A DNA stretch of 64,000 nt from Deltaproteobacteria bacterium. GTDB lineage: Bacteria > Acidobacteriota > Thermoanaerobaculia > Multivoradales > JAHZIX01. Under the pieces are notes generated by a model. That model had not been told where the DNA came from. It did not search any database and saw only the letters and a program-made list of their open reading frames with translations. The position numbers and the translations under genes were made by a program. Of the stretch, positions 63,701 to 64,000 are shown one piece after another (within the stretch, counting starts at the first letter, position 1; each line of letters starts with the position of its first letter). The stretch covers positions 155,020-219,019 of the forward strand of contig JAHZIX010000040.1 in assembly GCA_022601195.1 (NCBI GenBank), in the 5' to 3' direction.

Positions 63701-63935
63701 GGCCACGGATGCCTGGTGCAACATGCTCCAGCCCTATCAGGCCTCGGTGGTGGACATCAGTGCCTGGGCGGGAATGACCGTCAACTTCGCTTGGCGCCTC
63801 GGCTCCGACAGCGCGGCGGGTAACGAGGGCTGGTACATCGACGACGTCAAGGTGCAGAGCTGTGACGCGCCTCCGATCTTCGTCGATGGCTTCGAGAGCG
63901 GCGACACCTCCGCTTGGTCCCTGACCTTCCCTTGA
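60771..63935 (+). CDS. Secreted M36 (fungalysin) metallopeptidase with C-terminal DGFESGDTSAW tag
   Basis: This 1054-residue protein has a signal peptide (AVALVALLAGLMATPSLAA), an FTP/PepSY-type inhibitory propeptide (about 40-230, HVYFQQRYQGIKVYNALLNL), and then an M36 catalytic domain with zinc motif H425-E426-Y-G-H429 (VVAHEYGHGVSNRL) and the third ligand E453 in EQMGEGWSDF. A fibronectin-like region (about 750-840, TFTWAALADATTYTLEVDDDP) precedes a MAM/jelly-roll-like domain (about 850-1035), and the last residues IFVDGFESGDTSAWSLTF repeat the tag of the secreted dehydrogenase at 42119. It should be an extracellular endopeptidase activated by removal of its propeptide. AGAGAGGAC lies before the ATG. 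Divergent from the macroglobulin gene. Confidence 0.93.
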   Translation: MLHPTYLPGRRGLCSAVALVALLAGLMATPSLAATDTDILASATQYLENNRQQLGLSASDIEDVEVVNQYTSRHTGVSHVYFQQRYQGIKVYNALLNLNITADGKVISVGNRFVANLGQSVVSGRVLLSPQEAVERAAADLGMDAPRDLVVLEESVSGDRQTLLSDGGIANQPIKVKLIYQALQNGVVRLAWDAEIDSTNSQNWWSVRVDAESGQLLHTDDFVDQEQYEVYAQPIESPNHTTPAPPADARTIEVDPFTLSSASPFGWHDTSGAAGAEFTITRGNNVHAYADRNANNAPDTGADAEPDGGATLDFTGALVPINLAGAPNTYVQASVANLFYWNNIIHDVLWEYGFDEPSGNFQVNNYGNGGLGNDDVQAEGQDGGGNCNANFGTPSDGARPRMQMFTCTNTSPTRDGDFDHGVVAHEYGHGVSNRLTGGPGNSGCLSNQEQMGEGWSDFLGLIFTMEPGDVATDARGTGTYLFGQAANGPGIRPAPYSTDFGVNNFTYAGITGVSVPHGVGFVWNTMIWEMTWELIADHGFNPDVYGDWTTGGNNLAFQLVIDGMKFQPCLPGFVDGRDAILAADDALTGTGAAGSGANQCSIWRAFARRGLGLNADQGSSASRADGTEDFVVPPFCENIGALPEAQDLCAGSDAVFNIGLGGMFTAPPVTLTTSGEPGASTVSFDVNPVPGPLPGTTDMTISNTAGVAAGPYTVTVTGTDTTPTVFDTMVNLNVFAGAPAAGPGLTAPADAATDEPVLPTFTWAALADATTYTLEVDDDPGFGSIDYTVSGLTGTSHTATVELDFLTTYSWRVRGDNICGGGADSAVFTFTTLLFPGDCQPGAAAVVEFEDDLEGGATGWTSSGAGDTWGLSSARTSSGANAFFAVDPVTQSDQRLISPAISVPSSGSDPTLQFQTYQAFETPNGDGRCWDAGVLEVSTDGGSNWSQVPGSALLTDPYDNIIWNDTPGNNPITNDYGATDAWCNMLQPYQASVVDISAWAGMTVNFAWRLGSDSAAGNEGWYIDDVKVQSCDAPPIFVDGFESGDTSAWSLTFP

Positions 63936-64000
63936 GTTGAGGGATCGTTGGTCCCGGAGAGAGCTGCCTAGAAAACAGCCTCCTCTCTAGTTCCAACGGA

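Overview
The window is GC-rich, gene-dense bacterial chromosome with many secreted proteins. It carries zinc-finger-less DnaJ, ClpB, RsbU-type phosphatases, a two-component-propeller GGDEF protein, a TPR-CHAT lipoprotein, a giant alpha-2-macroglobulin, an M36 peptidase, and secreted proteins ending in a short DGFE(S/T)GDTS(A/S)W tag. By family content this most resembles Acidobacteriota (perhaps Thermoanaerobaculia). Myxococcota cannot be excluded, because the Cys-rich secreted proteins also occur there. No rRNA, tRNA, CRISPR array, complete insertion sequence or phage gene was found.

Layout. 1-8 kb: the 3' end of a DnaJ/CbpA-type co-chaperone, a large Cys-rich secreted protein, clpB with a readable promoter, and an MFS exporter. 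8-10.5 kb: a DUF4440-like secreted protein, a tandem RNase H with a degenerate second domain, a 16-bp tandem repeat and a cupin. 10.5-18 kb: a partner-switching regulatory block. It has two membrane-anchored SpoIIE-type phosphatases on the minus strand, one apparently catalytically dead, divergent from a plus-strand STAS / RsbW-like kinase / GAF-GAF-RsbU operon. 18-31 kb: an accessory-looking stretch of small, mostly single plus-strand genes (three VOC proteins, a cupin, DinB, DUF1697, membrane proteins and unknowns). Four copies of a diverged, imperfectly palindromic intergenic element are scattered between them, all in the same orientation. The stretch also holds a glycosidase-ankyrin fusion coupled to a lipoprotein sulfatase, and a gene with no canonical start codon.

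31-43 kb: a c-type-haem-motif secreted protein, a stand-alone ATP-grasp ligase, a DNRLRE-domain secreted protein, 1 kb of non-coding DNA with a large imperfect palindrome, the propeller-GGDEF sensor, a divergent TPR/cyclic-nucleotide-binding protein, and a secreted sugar dehydrogenase. 43-50 kb: a FabZ-like hotdog protein behind sppA, two tandem DUF3592 paralogues (the second truncated), an MscS channel and a small TPR-like protein. 50-64 kb: a PDZ-TPR-CHAT lipoprotein, a HEAT-repeat remnant, a 2052-residue alpha-2-macroglobulin lipoprotein with a CxEQ thioester motif and, divergently, an M36 metallopeptidase.

How the genes fit together. The Rsb block should couple a phosphatase input to an anti-sigma/anti-anti-sigma switch. 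The last 14 kb bring together a caspase-like protease, a thioester protease trap and a secreted protease, which would suit an envelope defence or predation role, though that is inference. The most unusual features are the palindromic intergenic repeat family in the 18-31 kb region, the glycosidase-ankyrin-sulfatase pair, the pseudo-enzyme domains (RNase H and SpoIIE), and the CHAT / alpha-2-macroglobulin / M36 neighbourhood.
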